The notes: a model not told the origin generated them from the sequence alone. DNA of 64,000 nucleotides from Palsa-661 sp035535015 (GCA_035535015.1 DATLQU010000037.1:1-64000); one strand, 5' to 3'. Positions 8,353 through 16,181 are shown, counted from the stretch's first letter. Translations and numbers: made by a program.

Positions 8353-8885
8353 AGCGCGCCGTTCCCAGCAACTGACCTACGACGCCATCAGCGGCACCCG
8401 GAGTTCGAGCGTTCTCAGTGGCATCCGTCACGACCTCCACGAGCGGGAGGTGGGCGGAGCCGACAGCTTCGATCGGGCCAGGACCGGCCTCGGCCGGTGG
8501 GAACCGCATCTCGGTGCGGGGGCTCGGGTCTTTCCTCCCGACCCCGTCCGAGAAGACGCCACCGTGCTCGTCCTTCTCGACTTCGGTCCCCTGGTGGTCG
8601 TCGCCCCCTGTCAGACCCTCTACTTCATCGACGAACCGGACCGGTTCGGTTGCGCCTATGGAACCCTTCCCGGACACCCGGAACGGGGGGAGCAACGCTT
8701 CCTGGTCGAGCGGAAGGACGACCGGTGCGTCTTCGGGCTCTGCGCCTTCTCCCGACCGGATCCGTTCCTGGTCCGCCTCGGCGGGCCCCGCGGCCCGGCA
8801 GGTGCAACCACGCACCACTGCCCGGTATCTCGAATTCCTGGCACGGTACGTCAGGGGGCGCGGAGTGGGCGACGGCGACCCGTAG
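8342..8885 (+). pseudogene. DUF1990 protein, lacking a start and frameshifted near its end
   Basis: From about 8366 the frame reads QQLTYDAISGTRSSS, then DSFDRARTGLGRW, LDFGPLVVVAPCQTLYFIDE and FAYGTLPGHPE-like RFGCAYGTLPGHPERGEQRF, all hallmarks of DUF1990. No ATG or GTG exists between the in-frame stop at 8339-8341 and the first conserved residues; the first GTG (8450) is inside the domain. Near 8781-8787 (a GGGCCC run) the frame slips: the true end PAARQVQPRTTARYLEFLARY lies in the +1 frame and stops at 8885. The gene is therefore headless and frameshifted. The biological role of DUF1990 is not established. Confidence 0.7.
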
Positions 8886-8894
8886 GCTTGAGGC

Positions 8895-9278
8895 GTGCCC
8901 GCCGATACACCGGCTGTCCTCGTCTACGACGGCGACTGCGGATTCTGCACCACCTCGGCCGCCTGGATGGCGGCCCGATGGAAGGATCCCACCACAATCG
9001 AGGTGCGCCCCTGGCAACAGCTTGGCGAGGTTGGCCTCGAACGGCTCGGTCTCACCGTCGACGACGTCTCCCGGGCCGCGTGGTGGGTGAAGGACGGTCG
9101 GACATCGGGCGGGCACCTCGCCGTGGCCCGGGCCCTGATGGCGGCCGGCGGGGGATGGGGGCTCGTCGGTCGGGTGCTTCTCGTGCCCCCGGTGCGCAGC
9201 CTGGCCGGGGTGGGCTACCGGGTGGTGGCGCGTAACCGGTACCGGCTGCCCGGAGCAACGCCGTCCTGCACGAACTGA
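8895..9278 (+). CDS. DCC-family thiol-disulfide oxidoreductase
   Basis: A 127-residue protein of the DUF393/DCC family, a thioredoxin-like group named for its DxxCxxC-type motif, here YDGDCGFC at about residues 11-18. The conserved VRPWQQL and AWWV segments follow, and the C-terminus has YRVVARNRYRLPG. Family members are small predicted redox proteins, often near uncharacterised membrane proteins; the substrate is unknown. GTG at 8895 follows the DUF1990 remnant by 9 bases, so the two probably once formed an operon. It is intact, unlike its upstream neighbour. Confidence 0.75.
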   Translation: MPADTPAVLVYDGDCGFCTTSAAWMAARWKDPTTIEVRPWQQLGEVGLERLGLTVDDVSRAAWWVKDGRTSGGHLAVARALMAAGGGWGLVGRVLLVPPVRSLAGVGYRVVARNRYRLPGATPSCTN

Positions 9279-9336
9279 GACCAGGCAGGTCGTGAGGCCG
9301 GCGATGGGGTGGTTATCCAGCCCGGCCCCGGACGCG

Positions 9337-9366
9337 CAGGAAGGGGGCCCGGAGGCCCCCTTCCTG
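9337..9366 (-). terminator. Stem-loop terminator downstream of secreted protein 9396-10388
   Basis: CAGGAAGGGGGCC (9337-9349), loop CGGA, then GGCCCCCTTCCTG (9354-9366) is a perfect 13-bp hairpin 30 bases beyond the stop of the minus-strand gene. No clear T-run follows. Its inner half and loop are identical to the hairpin at 10603-10632. Confidence 0.75.
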
Positions 9367-9395
9367 GCTACTGCTGGGGTGTTGTCAGTCGGGAA

Positions 9396-10388
9396 CTAGA
9401 TGGTCGGAGCAGGCGGGTCGACCGTGAACTCCGTCACGAACGTGTCACCCGTTCCAGCCAGAACATCGGCGATGACCTCAGAGGTCCCGGCGGCGCACGA
9501 CGTGCCCTTGAAGACGAAGGCGGCGTTGCCGTCGTCGTCCAGGAACGTCGAGACCCGGGGGCCGGTGTTGACTCCGACACCGTCAACCTCGAAGTTTGCC
9601 ATGCCGACACCGACTCCATGGTTGTTCGCCGCTTCCCAGCGCCAGCCGAGGATGCAACGACCCTCGAGCTGGGAGGAGCTGATCTCCACACGCTGCTCGG
9701 CGTACACCGGGTTGTCCTCCACGTAGAACACGGCGTAGACGTTCGAGTCACCGCTCGCGCTCGTGTCCCCGGTCTCGACCTCTTGCGCCACGCCCGAGAT
9801 CTGCGGGTAGCCCGTCAGACCAGTCGGCGTCACGGCCGGCGGCAGAGCCACCAGTGTGGTCAGAGCGGTGTAGAAGGGAGCGACCTCGAGGTCGGCCTCG
9901 ACCACGCTCGTCCCCGGAGCACAGTCAGTACCGTCCACGACCACGGTGGCGTTGCCGTCGTTGTCGAGGACAGCGTCGATCCGGTTGTCCGTACGGTTCG
10001 GTGCAGTCGTGTCGGAGCCTGCCTGCAGGTTCTCGAAGTCGAGGTCCTGGCACGAGGCCTCGAGCTGCGACGAGTCGATATTCACCTTGTCGCCGGCGAA
10101 GGACGGGTTCGTCTCCACCTGGATGACGGCGTGGACCTCGGACTGGCCGGTCTCCACCAGCGGGTTCGGGTCAACGGTGACCGTGATCAACGGCGGCGGG
10201 CCGCCCTTGCCGGTCGAAGATCCGCCTCCGCCTGCCTTCTGGCACTTCTTCTTGTTCGGGTGCGCCGCACACTTGGCCGCCGTCGCCTTGGCGGACTTCG
10301 CCGAAGCGACTCCCGCCATGCCCATGAGGGGCAGAGCAACGACGACTGTGAGCGCGGTGAGCCTCACAAAACTACGTCGAACGTTCAC
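9396..10388 (-). CDS. Secreted protein, tandem paralogue A (unknown function)
   Basis: A 330-residue protein with a Sec signal peptide (MNVRRSFVRLTALTVVVAL..., cleavage after VASA at about residue 29). A basic Cys-containing segment follows (AAKCAAHPNKKKC), then a Gly/Ser-rich linker and two related beta-rich domains. Each domain has the signature DSSQLEASC or SSSQLEGRC, then LDNDGNATVVVDGTDCAPGTS or LDDDGNAAFVFKGTSCAAGTS, suggesting an internal duplication with conserved cysteine pairs. I do not recognise a named family. GTG at 10388 has AAGGAG upstream. It is about 75% alike by eye to the upstream gene 10660-11667, so the pair arose by tandem duplication. Likely extracellular. Confidence 0.7.
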   Translation of the reverse strand: MNVRRSFVRLTALTVVVALPLMGMAGVASAKSAKATAAKCAAHPNKKKCQKAGGGGSSTGKGGPPPLITVTVDPNPLVETGQSEVHAVIQVETNPSFAGDKVNIDSSQLEASCQDLDFENLQAGSDTTAPNRTDNRIDAVLDNDGNATVVVDGTDCAPGTSVVEADLEVAPFYTALTTLVALPPAVTPTGLTGYPQISGVAQEVETGDTSASGDSNVYAVFYVEDNPVYAEQRVEISSSQLEGRCILGWRWEAANNHGVGVGMANFEVDGVGVNTGPRVSTFLDDDGNAAFVFKGTSCAAGTSEVIADVLAGTGDTFVTEFTVDPPAPTI

Positions 10389-10501
10389 TATCTCTCTCCT
10401 TGTTGTTGGATCCCCGCATCTTCATGTCTGTACTTGCTGGCGACAATCGTCATAGATGACTAATGACGCACTAAGGCGTGGACTCACTACGCAGGGCGTC
10501 G

Positions 10502-10511
10502 TCAAAATTGA
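10502..10511. promoter_or_regulatory. Conserved box TCAAAATTGA upstream of paralogue A
   Basis: TCAAAATTGA lies 114 bases upstream of the start at 10388 and recurs as the same ten bases 119 bases upstream of the paralogue's start (11786-11795). On the minus strand it reads TCAATTTTGA, with TCAA/TTGA arms. Conservation in an otherwise divergent leader suggests a promoter or regulator site. Confidence 0.4.
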
Positions 10512-10602
10512 TCTCTTCTTGCGGGATATTCCCCACGTTCAGCCCCGAAGCGCTCTGCCGGGCAGAAAGAACTTGGTCGTCCGAGGGCCAGGCCTAGGCG
10601 CG

Positions 10603-10632
10603 CAGAGAGGGGGCCCGGAGGCCCCCTCTCTG
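10603..10632 (-). terminator. Stem-loop terminator downstream of secreted protein 10660-11667
   Basis: CAGAGAGGGGGCC (10603-10615), loop CGGA, then GGCCCCCTCTCTG (10620-10632): a perfect 13-bp hairpin 28 bases after the minus-strand stop. It shares loop and inner stem with the 9337 hairpin, while the outer bases have changed in pairs (GGAA/TTCC to GAGA/TCTC), which preserves the stem. Confidence 0.75.
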
Positions 10633-10659
10633 GGTCGTACGGGTCTTGCCAATCGGGAC

Positions 10660-11667
10660 CTAGATGGTCGGCACCGGCGGGTTCACCGTGAAGGTGGTCG
10701 TGTAGGTCTGGTGGGTACCAGCCAGCACGTCGGCGATCACCTGGGAAGGCCCGGCGGCACACGAGGTGCCCTTGAAGATGAAGACGGCGTTGCCGTCGTC
10801 ATCGAGGATGGTCGACGCCTTGGGTCCGAGGTTGACCCCGGTGCCGGAGATGGGACCGACAACGCCTGGTCCGATGCCCCGGCCGTTCGGGTTACCGACC
10901 TCCCAGCGCCAGCCGCGGATGCAGCGGCCTTCGAGCTGGGACGAGGCGATCTCGACCGTCTGCTCGGCGTAGACCGGGTTGGTCTCGACGTAGAAGACGG
11001 CGTAGACGTTCGAGTCACCGCTCGTGCTCGTGTCACCGGTCTCCACCTCTTGGGCCACACCGGCGGTCTGCGGGGAGCCCGTCAGACCCTCGGGGGTCAC
11101 GCCCGGCGGCAGGGCCACCAGGGTGGTGAGAGCGGTGTAGAAGGGCGCTACCTCGAGGTCGGCCTCGATGACGCTCGTCCCTGGGGCACAGTCCGTTCCC
11201 TCCATGACCACGGTGGCGTTGCCATCGTCGTCGAGGATGGCGTCGATCCGGTTGACCTGGACGTTCGGACCGAAGACGGTGCCACCGGACTGAAGGTTCT
11301 CGAAGGTGATGCCGCCCAGGCAGGACGCCATGAGCTGGGACGAGTCGATGTTGACCATGTCACCGGCGAACGACGGGTTGGTCTCCACCTCGACAACGGC
11401 GTGGACCTCGGACTGGCCCGTCTCCACCAACGGGTTCGGGGACACCTGTACGGTGATCAGGGCTGCGGCGCCACCCGATCCACCGGTCCCCGTCCCGCCA
11501 CCGGCCGCCCGGCACTTCTTCTTGTTCGGGTGCGCGGCGCACTTCGCAGCCAACGCCTTGGACGCCTTGGCGGACTTCGCCGAGGCGATGCCCGACATGC
11601 CCAGAAGCGGCATGGCAGCGACCACTGTGAGCGCTGTAACTCTCACAAAACTACGTCGAACGTTCAC
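10660..11667 (-). CDS. Secreted protein, tandem paralogue B (unknown function)
   Basis: A 335-residue secreted protein closely related to 9396-10388. The signal peptide is MNVRRSFVRVTALTVVAAM with cleavage near IASA; the same AAKCAAHPNKKKC segment and Gly-rich linker follow. The two repeats read DSSQLMASC...LDDDGNATVVMEGTDCAPG and ASSQLEGRC...LDDDGNAVFIFKGTSCAAG. GTG at 11667 with AAGGAG upstream is preferred over an in-frame extension to 11877, because it puts the signal peptide at the N-terminus and matches the paralogue. Both genes end in PTI. No enzymatic motif is visible. It is probably a cell-surface or extracellular protein. Confidence 0.7.
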   Translation of the reverse strand: MNVRRSFVRVTALTVVAAMPLLGMSGIASAKSAKASKALAAKCAAHPNKKKCRAAGGGTGTGGSGGAAALITVQVSPNPLVETGQSEVHAVVEVETNPSFAGDMVNIDSSQLMASCLGGITFENLQSGGTVFGPNVQVNRIDAILDDDGNATVVMEGTDCAPGTSVIEADLEVAPFYTALTTLVALPPGVTPEGLTGSPQTAGVAQEVETGDTSTSGDSNVYAVFYVETNPVYAEQTVEIASSQLEGRCIRGWRWEVGNPNGRGIGPGVVGPISGTGVNLGPKASTILDDDGNAVFIFKGTSCAAGPSQVIADVLAGTHQTYTTTFTVNPPVPTI

Positions 11668-11785
11668 TTGCTCTCTCCTTGTCGTGGGATCCCCACCGCA
11701 TCTTCGTGTTTGGGCACCCCCCGTGACATCGTCAATGATGATGAATAAATACGTAGAGCGACTCTCAGACCACCCAGAGTTCTCA

Positions 11786-11795
11786 TCAAAATTGA
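11786..11795. promoter_or_regulatory. Conserved box TCAAAATTGA upstream of paralogue B
   Basis: Second copy of the ten-base box found at 10502-10511, here 119 bases upstream of the start at 11667. It supports a common regulatory input for the two secreted proteins. Confidence 0.4.
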
Positions 11796-11847
11796 CCACT
11801 TCACGCACCACGATGCTCACTCTCGGTGTGCTGCGCCGGGCCCGGCT

Positions 11848-12220
11848 GTGAAGCCCGCCAGCCTCTTCGTCAACCAAGCGGCCCCGGCCGGGGCCGAGCC
11901 CAAGCGCCTGACCGGGGGCGACCCAGGCCGGGGTGGTGGAGGTGGTGGAGGTGGCGGAGGTGGCGGAGGTGGCGGAGGTGGCGGGGGGCGATGGTGGCCG
12001 TGGCCGAGGGGATCATCGGCCCCGGCAACGTCGCCGAGCTCCTACTGGTCACCGCCGTCTGGGTCGACCCCCGGGCCGACGACGAGGCGGCCGTCTACGA
12101 GGACAACCGTCAGGCCACCGGCGACGCCATCAGCGCCGGCCGGTGGCGGGCCTCGGACCTGGCCGATCTGCTGGCTCTGCGTCTCGGCCGGGAGAACCCT
12201 TTCATCGGCTCAGCTCCTGA
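11848..12220 (+). pseudogene. Fragment of a formaldehyde-activating-enzyme-like (Fae) gene
   Basis: Three frames together read as the C-terminal half of a Fae-family protein. Frame 1 from 11848 gives KPASLFVNQAAPAGAEPKRLT, like the Fae strand after the active site. The next stretch gives TQAGV in frame 2. Frame 3 from about 11991 gives MVAVAEGIIGPGNVAELLLV and AVWVDPRADDEAAVYEDNRQ, matching the Fae C-terminal core (compare HPEAKD..KIYEYNYEAT). A GGAGGTGGC repeat at 11935-11985 lies between frames. The N-terminal half (GEALVGDGNEVAHIDLIIG region) is absent, and frame 3 has no stop before the next gene. Family assignment is by eye; Fae condenses formaldehyde with tetrahydromethanopterin. Confidence 0.5.
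11931..11986 (+). repeat. GGN microsatellite, unit GGAGGTGGC
   Basis: A run of GGT/GGA/GGC triplets with a 9-base period (GGAGGTGGC repeated about four times, preceded by GGTGGA copies) interrupts the Fae-like fragment and separates its reading frames. Confidence 0.8.
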
Positions 12221-12242
12221 CCGCCGTCGGCAGCCGACGGGT

Positions 12243-13037
12243 TCAGGGAATCCCGCCGTCGACGCGGAGCAGGGCGCCGGTGGTGAACGACGAGGCGTCG
12301 CTGGCGAAGTAGAGCGCCGCTCCCACCACTTCGTCGGGCTGGCCGCCGCGGCGCAGGGCGTGGCGCTGCAGGCTGACGTTGATGGCCTCCATGTCCCAGG
12401 CCTTCGAGATATCGGTGAAGAAGGGGCCGGCCATGATGCAGTTGACCCGGACGCTCGGTCCGTAGGTGCGGGCGAAGCCGTCGGTCAGGCTGTTCATCCC
12501 GGCCTTGGCCGCGGCGTAGGGGAGGATGGTGGCGTTGGGCCGGATCGATCCCACCGAGCTGATGTTCACGATGGATCCGCCCCCGTCGGCCACCATCCGG
12601 CGGCCCACCAGGGCGGTCAGCCGGAAGACCCCTTTCATGTTCAGGTCGACCGTCTTGTCCCACATGGCCTCGGTCACCTCGGTCGGGTCCGAGTAGAGCA
12701 GGGACATCCCGGCGTTGTTGACCAGGATGTCGAGCCGGCCGAAGGCCTCGTAGGCGCCGTCGACCAGTCCGTCGAGCTCGTCCCAGCGGCCCACGTTGGC
12801 GGCCAGGGCCAGGGCGCGGCGGCCGGTCCGGGCCGTCACCTCCCGGGACAGCGCCTCGCAGGCGTCGAGCTTCCGGCTGGTCACGATGACGTCGGCGCCG
12901 GCGGCGGCGAAGGCCTGCACCATTGAGCGGCCGAGACCACGGCTGCCCCCGGTGACGAGGGCCACCTTCCCGGTCAGGTCGAACCGTTCGGCCGGGCCGC
13001 TCCACGCCCCCTCGTCCACCGACGCTGGCACCGTCAC
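12243..13037 (-). CDS. Short-chain dehydrogenase/reductase (SDR)
   Basis: A 264-residue classical SDR. It has the nucleotide-binding motif TGGSRGLGRSM (about residues 30-40), NNAGMS, the catalytic Ser in NISSVGS, and the YAAAK Tyr/Lys pair. The C-terminal GALLRVDGGIP is typical of the FabG-like group. It is likely an NAD(P)-dependent 3-hydroxyacyl-CoA or alcohol dehydrogenase. GTG at 13037 overlaps the stop of a 32-residue mini-ORF (GTGA), which in turn overlaps the stop of the acyl-CoA dehydrogenase upstream. It therefore probably belongs to one operon with 13132-14442, acting on the product of that dehydrogenase. Confidence 0.85.
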   Translation of the reverse strand: MTVPASVDEGAWSGPAERFDLTGKVALVTGGSRGLGRSMVQAFAAAGADVIVTSRKLDACEALSREVTARTGRRALALAANVGRWDELDGLVDGAYEAFGRLDILVNNAGMSLLYSDPTEVTEAMWDKTVDLNMKGVFRLTALVGRRMVADGGGSIVNISSVGSIRPNATILPYAAAKAGMNSLTDGFARTYGPSVRVNCIMAGPFFTDISKAWDMEAINVSLQRHALRRGGQPDEVVGAALYFASDASSFTTGALLRVDGGIP

Positions 13038-13132
13038 CGGAGAGTCGAGCTGCCGGCGAGGCGCGCCTTCTCGGCCGGGGAGAGGACGCCACTGATGAAG
13101 CCGGTCTCGAGGGCTTCGCCCGAGCCGGCCAT
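13034..13132 (-). CDS. 32-residue translationally coupled mini-ORF
   Basis: A short ORF beginning MAGSGEALETGFISGVLSPA and ending SSTLR. Its ATG (13130-13132) overlaps the TGA of the acyl-CoA dehydrogenase as ATGA, and its own TGA (13034-13036) overlaps the GTG of the SDR as GTGA. The double overlap exactly bridges two enzymes. It is not recognised as a known family, and has no membrane segment. It could be a real microprotein, a coupling leader that carries ribosomes across the gap, or a remnant of a longer gene. Confidence 0.4.
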   Translation of the reverse strand: MAGSGEALETGFISGVLSPAEKARLAGSSTLR

Positions 13133-14442
13133 CAGAGGTTCGCCACTTCGAGCTCGAGGTACTCGGCGAACTTCTGGCGCGCCGCGGCGATCTTCTCGGG
13201 CAGGTGCTCCGTCGGCCACAGCCCCGGGGCCGCCTGGTAACGCTTCAGCACCTGCCGGGCGACGGTTACCCGGTGCACCTCGCTCGGCCCGTCGACCAGT
13301 CCCATGATGGGCGCCATCATCCACATCCGGCCCAGCGGCATCTCGTTCGAGACCCCGAGTGCGCCGTGGACCTGGATCGAGCGCTGCACGATGTCGTGCA
13401 GCACCTGCGGGGTGAGCACCTTGATGGCGGCGATGTCGTGGCGGACCTTGCGGTAGTCCTGGTATTCGTCGATCTCCCAGGCCACGTAGAGGACGAACAA
13501 CCGGAACTGCATCAACTGGGCGTAGGAGTCGGCCACGTAGTTCTGGACGGACTGCTTGTCGGCCAAGAGGCTGCCCTGGGTCTCCCGGGAGAGCGCCCGC
13601 TCGCACATCATGTCGAGCGCCTTCTGGCAGATCCCCACCGTCCGCATGGCGTGGTGGATCCGGCCCCCGCCCAACCGGGTCTGGGCGATGGCGAAGGCCT
13701 GGCCCTCACCGCCGAGCAGGCTGTCGGCCGGCAACCGGACCTCGTTGTAGTGGATCAGGGCGTGCATGCCGGCGTCCTCGTCGTGCAGCGACTCCCCCAT
13801 CAGCCCGACGTTTCTGACGATCTCCACCCCCGGGGTGTCGGTCGGCACCAGGAACATGGACATGCCCTTGTAGGCCGAGACATCGGGATTACTCACCGCC
13901 ATCACGATCAGGAAGGAGGCGGTCCGGGCGTTGGAGGAGAAGAACTTCCATCCTTCGAGCACCCACTCGTCGCCGTCGCGTCGGGCCCGGGTGGTGAAGA
14001 GAGTGGGATCGGAGCCGCCCTGCGGCTCGGTCATGGAGTACGACGAGAAGACCTCCCCGTTGAGCAGGGGCAGCAGGTAGCGCTCCTTCTGCTCCTCCGT
14101 GCCGTAGTGGGCAATGATCTCGGCGTTGCCGGTATCGGGTGCCTGGGTGCCGAAGATGATGGGCGCCCACTGCGAACGGCCCAGGATCTCGTTCATCAAC
14201 GACAGATTCAGCTGTCCGTAGCCCTCACCACCGAGCTCGGGTCCGAGATGACAGGCCCAGAGCTTGCGGTCCCGGACCTGTTGTTTCAGGGGATCGATGA
14301 CCTTGCGCAACGTCTCGGAGAGCGGATGGAAGGCCCGGCCGCCCCAGACGAGGTCGAGGGGCTCGATCTCGTCGCGGACGAAGCCGTTCATCCAGTCGAG
14401 CTTCTCCTGGAACTCCGGATCGGTGCTGAAGTCCCACCCCAT
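13132..14442 (-). CDS. Acyl-CoA dehydrogenase, ACAD11/FadE2-like
   Basis: A 436-residue flavin enzyme with the full ACAD fold: N-terminal helical domain, MTEPQGGSDP in the beta domain at about 140, WKFFSSNAR at about 168, and the C-terminal helical domain. The segments GGGRIHHAMRTVGICQKALD, IQVHGALGVSNEMPL and VDGPSEVHRVTVARQVLKRY resemble the catalytic dehydrogenase part of mitochondrial ACAD11 and bacterial FadE2. These members act on long-chain acyl-CoAs, and some process phosphorylated 4-hydroxyacyl-CoA. It is coupled to a mini-ORF and SDR downstream. An APH-type kinase and a FadD ligase lie 4 kb away. Confidence 0.85.
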   Translation of the reverse strand: MGWDFSTDPEFQEKLDWMNGFVRDEIEPLDLVWGGRAFHPLSETLRKVIDPLKQQVRDRKLWACHLGPELGGEGYGQLNLSLMNEILGRSQWAPIIFGTQAPDTGNAEIIAHYGTEEQKERYLLPLLNGEVFSSYSMTEPQGGSDPTLFTTRARRDGDEWVLEGWKFFSSNARTASFLIVMAVSNPDVSAYKGMSMFLVPTDTPGVEIVRNVGLMGESLHDEDAGMHALIHYNEVRLPADSLLGGEGQAFAIAQTRLGGGRIHHAMRTVGICQKALDMMCERALSRETQGSLLADKQSVQNYVADSYAQLMQFRLFVLYVAWEIDEYQDYRKVRHDIAAIKVLTPQVLHDIVQRSIQVHGALGVSNEMPLGRMWMMAPIMGLVDGPSEVHRVTVARQVLKRYQAAPGLWPTEHLPEKIAAARQKFAEYLELEVANL

Positions 14443-14528
14443 CGGACTATCCCCCCTCGGCGCCGCCGCCTTCTTCGATGACGCGGCCTTCTCTTACGAG
14501 ACTCGGTGCGGTGACGCTGCCGCCAGCC

Positions 14529-14936
14529 TCAGCTCTCCGAACCGTACTGGGCCTGGGGGAGCGGTCCGGCCGAGGCCGCCGGGGGTGGGGCGGGGGCCGC
14601 CGCCGGCGCCGGGGATCCGGCCACCGACGAGCTGGGCACGCCGCCGGTGGGGGCGGCGCCGGTGTCGGGGGCGTCGGCCGAGGTGACGGTCACCGAGCCG
14701 TGCTCGGCCTCGAAGGCCTGGAGCCGGGCCACCAGGCCGGCGATCCGGCTCTCGGCCTGGCCGTCGGCCCGGCCCACCTTCTGGTTGTAGAGCTCACCGC
14801 CCAGCTCGAGCAGAAGCGCGTCACCCTTGCGCTTGGCCTGGATGTCGGCCAGTTTCGCCTGACCGGCCTGACCGGCCTGCTGCGCCTTGTCGGCCAGCTG
14901 TGTGGCCTGCGCCTTCACCTTGTCCATCAATCCCAT
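14529..14936 (-). CDS. Actinobacterial coiled-coil protein of unknown function
   Basis: A 135-residue protein beginning MGLMDKVKAQATQLADKAQQ. Residues 1-75 are helical and charged with heptad-like spacing (QLADKAQQAGQAGQAKLADI, LLLELGGELYNQKVGR), followed by a Pro/Ala-rich low-complexity tail. Similar small coiled-coil proteins are widespread in Actinobacteria, with no established role. The start is set by AAGGAG just upstream of the ATG at 14936, and the long in-frame upstream extension is discarded because it is antisense to the oxidoreductase gene. It is transcribed divergently from the gene at 15069. Confidence 0.65.
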   Translation of the reverse strand: MGLMDKVKAQATQLADKAQQAGQAGQAKLADIQAKRKGDALLLELGGELYNQKVGRADGQAESRIAGLVARLQAFEAEHGSVTVTSADAPDTGAAPTGGVPSSSVAGSPAPAAAPAPPPAASAGPLPQAQYGSES

Positions 14937-15068
14937 GACGATCTCCTTCTGCGCGTCGGATCCCGAGACTACGCCGGTGGCCCGCCCCTGCGTTGTCCGG
15001 CCCCCGATACGGTGCCGGTCAGAGTGACGGCCACCCGCCGTCTCCACCGAGGCTCCGGGGGAAGGGCG

Positions 15069-16169
15069 ATGGCGGCGGACCGTACAGAGAGGGTGGGGGT
15101 CGTGGTGGTGGGAACCGGCTTCGGTTGCCTCACCCATGTCCCGGCCCTGCGGGCGGCGGGTTTCGAGGTCCTCGGCCTGGTCGGCCTCGACCCGGACCGG
15201 ACGGCCCGGCGGGCGGAGCGCTTCGCCATCCCGTGGGCCCTGACCTCGTTGGACGACGCCCTGTCCCTGCCCGGGGTGTCGGCCGTCACCATCGCCACCC
15301 CGCCCCACAGCCATGCGCCACTCACCCTGGCGGCCCTGGCCGCCGGTAAGCACGTCCTGTGCGAGAAGCCGTTGGCCCGGGACGCGGCCGAGGCGGCCAC
15401 CATGCTGTCGGCGGCCGAGAGCGCAGGCCTCGTCCACCTGGTGGGGGCCGAGTTCCGCTGGGCCACGGGTCAGCGGCTGGCCGCCCGGGCCATCGCCGAC
15501 GGCGCCATCGGACAGCCCCGGTTGGCCACCTTCCTGCTCCACATCCCGCTGCTGGCTGATCCCTCGGCCGAGGTCCCGTCGTGGTGGTCCGACGCCTCGC
15601 AGGGTGGCGGTTGGCTGGGGGCCCACGCCACCCACCTGATCGACCAGGTCCGCTCCTCGCTCGGAGAGTTCGAGGCTGTGAGCGCCGGCCTCGTTCACGT
15701 GTCGGACCGGGACTGGAGCGGGGAGGACGCCTACACCTTGCACTTCCGGCTCCGCTCGGGAGTGGACGGAGTCCTCCAGTCGAGCGCCGCCTCCTGGGGC
15801 CCCATGCTCATCCACACCCGGATCGCCGGAACCGGGGGCACGCTGTCGATCGCCGGCGACACCGTCCGGTTGGCCGACCGCCACGGGGACAACGCCCTCG
15901 AGGTCCCCGCCGACATGGACAGCGACCCTCCCGTGGCCCCACCCTCCGACCTTCTCGTCACCGCCTACGACCTGCTTCACTCCACCGGCATCGACCTGGC
16001 GCCCTACACGGCGCTGGCCACCGCCTTCCGCCTGCGGATCCTCGGTCTCGACGTGGCCGACGAGCCCGCCCTGCCCACCTTCGCCGACGGCATGGCGGCC
16101 ATGGCCGTCCTCGATGCCGCCCGTCGATCGGCAGCCGGTTCGGGCTGGGAACCCGTCACCGCTCCCTGA
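15069..16169 (+). CDS. Gfo/Idh/MocA-family oxidoreductase
   Basis: A 366-residue NAD(P)-dependent oxidoreductase. The N-terminal Rossmann domain has VVVVGTGFGCLTHVPAL, the signature VTIATPPHSH, and the conserved HVLCEKPLA with its catalytic-type Lys at about residue 100. The C-terminal alpha/beta domain carries GGGWLGAHATHLIDQ, equivalent to the family's G-G-x3-D/H-x-G-x-H-x2-D motif. Substrates in this superfamily range from sugars and inositols to biliverdin; here it is undetermined. ATG at 15069 is preferred over the long upstream open frame. It stands alone between divergent and convergent neighbours. Confidence 0.8.
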   Translation: MAADRTERVGVVVVGTGFGCLTHVPALRAAGFEVLGLVGLDPDRTARRAERFAIPWALTSLDDALSLPGVSAVTIATPPHSHAPLTLAALAAGKHVLCEKPLARDAAEAATMLSAAESAGLVHLVGAEFRWATGQRLAARAIADGAIGQPRLATFLLHIPLLADPSAEVPSWWSDASQGGGWLGAHATHLIDQVRSSLGEFEAVSAGLVHVSDRDWSGEDAYTLHFRLRSGVDGVLQSSAASWGPMLIHTRIAGTGGTLSIAGDTVRLADRHGDNALEVPADMDSDPPVAPPSDLLVTAYDLLHSTGIDLAPYTALATAFRLRILGLDVADEPALPTFADGMAAMAVLDAARRSAAGSGWEPVTAP

Positions 16170-16181
16170 GGCCCCTCCGCG

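Noticed and set aside
8450..9235. One long plus-strand ORF spanning DUF1990 and DCC regions
   Set aside because: It is a frame continuation after the DUF1990 slip; the DCC gene has its own start at 8895 in another frame.
11826..12926. Long plus-strand ORF of 366 codons
   Set aside because: After the Fae-like part it is antisense to the SDR gene; not a single protein.
12202..13092. Arg-rich minus-strand ORF overlapping the SDR
   Set aside because: Off-frame shadow of the SDR with Arg/Pro-rich composition.
14478..15068. N-terminal extension of the Gfo/Idh/MocA gene
   Set aside because: The extension is antisense to the coiled-coil gene, and the Rossmann motif sits correctly when starting at 15069.
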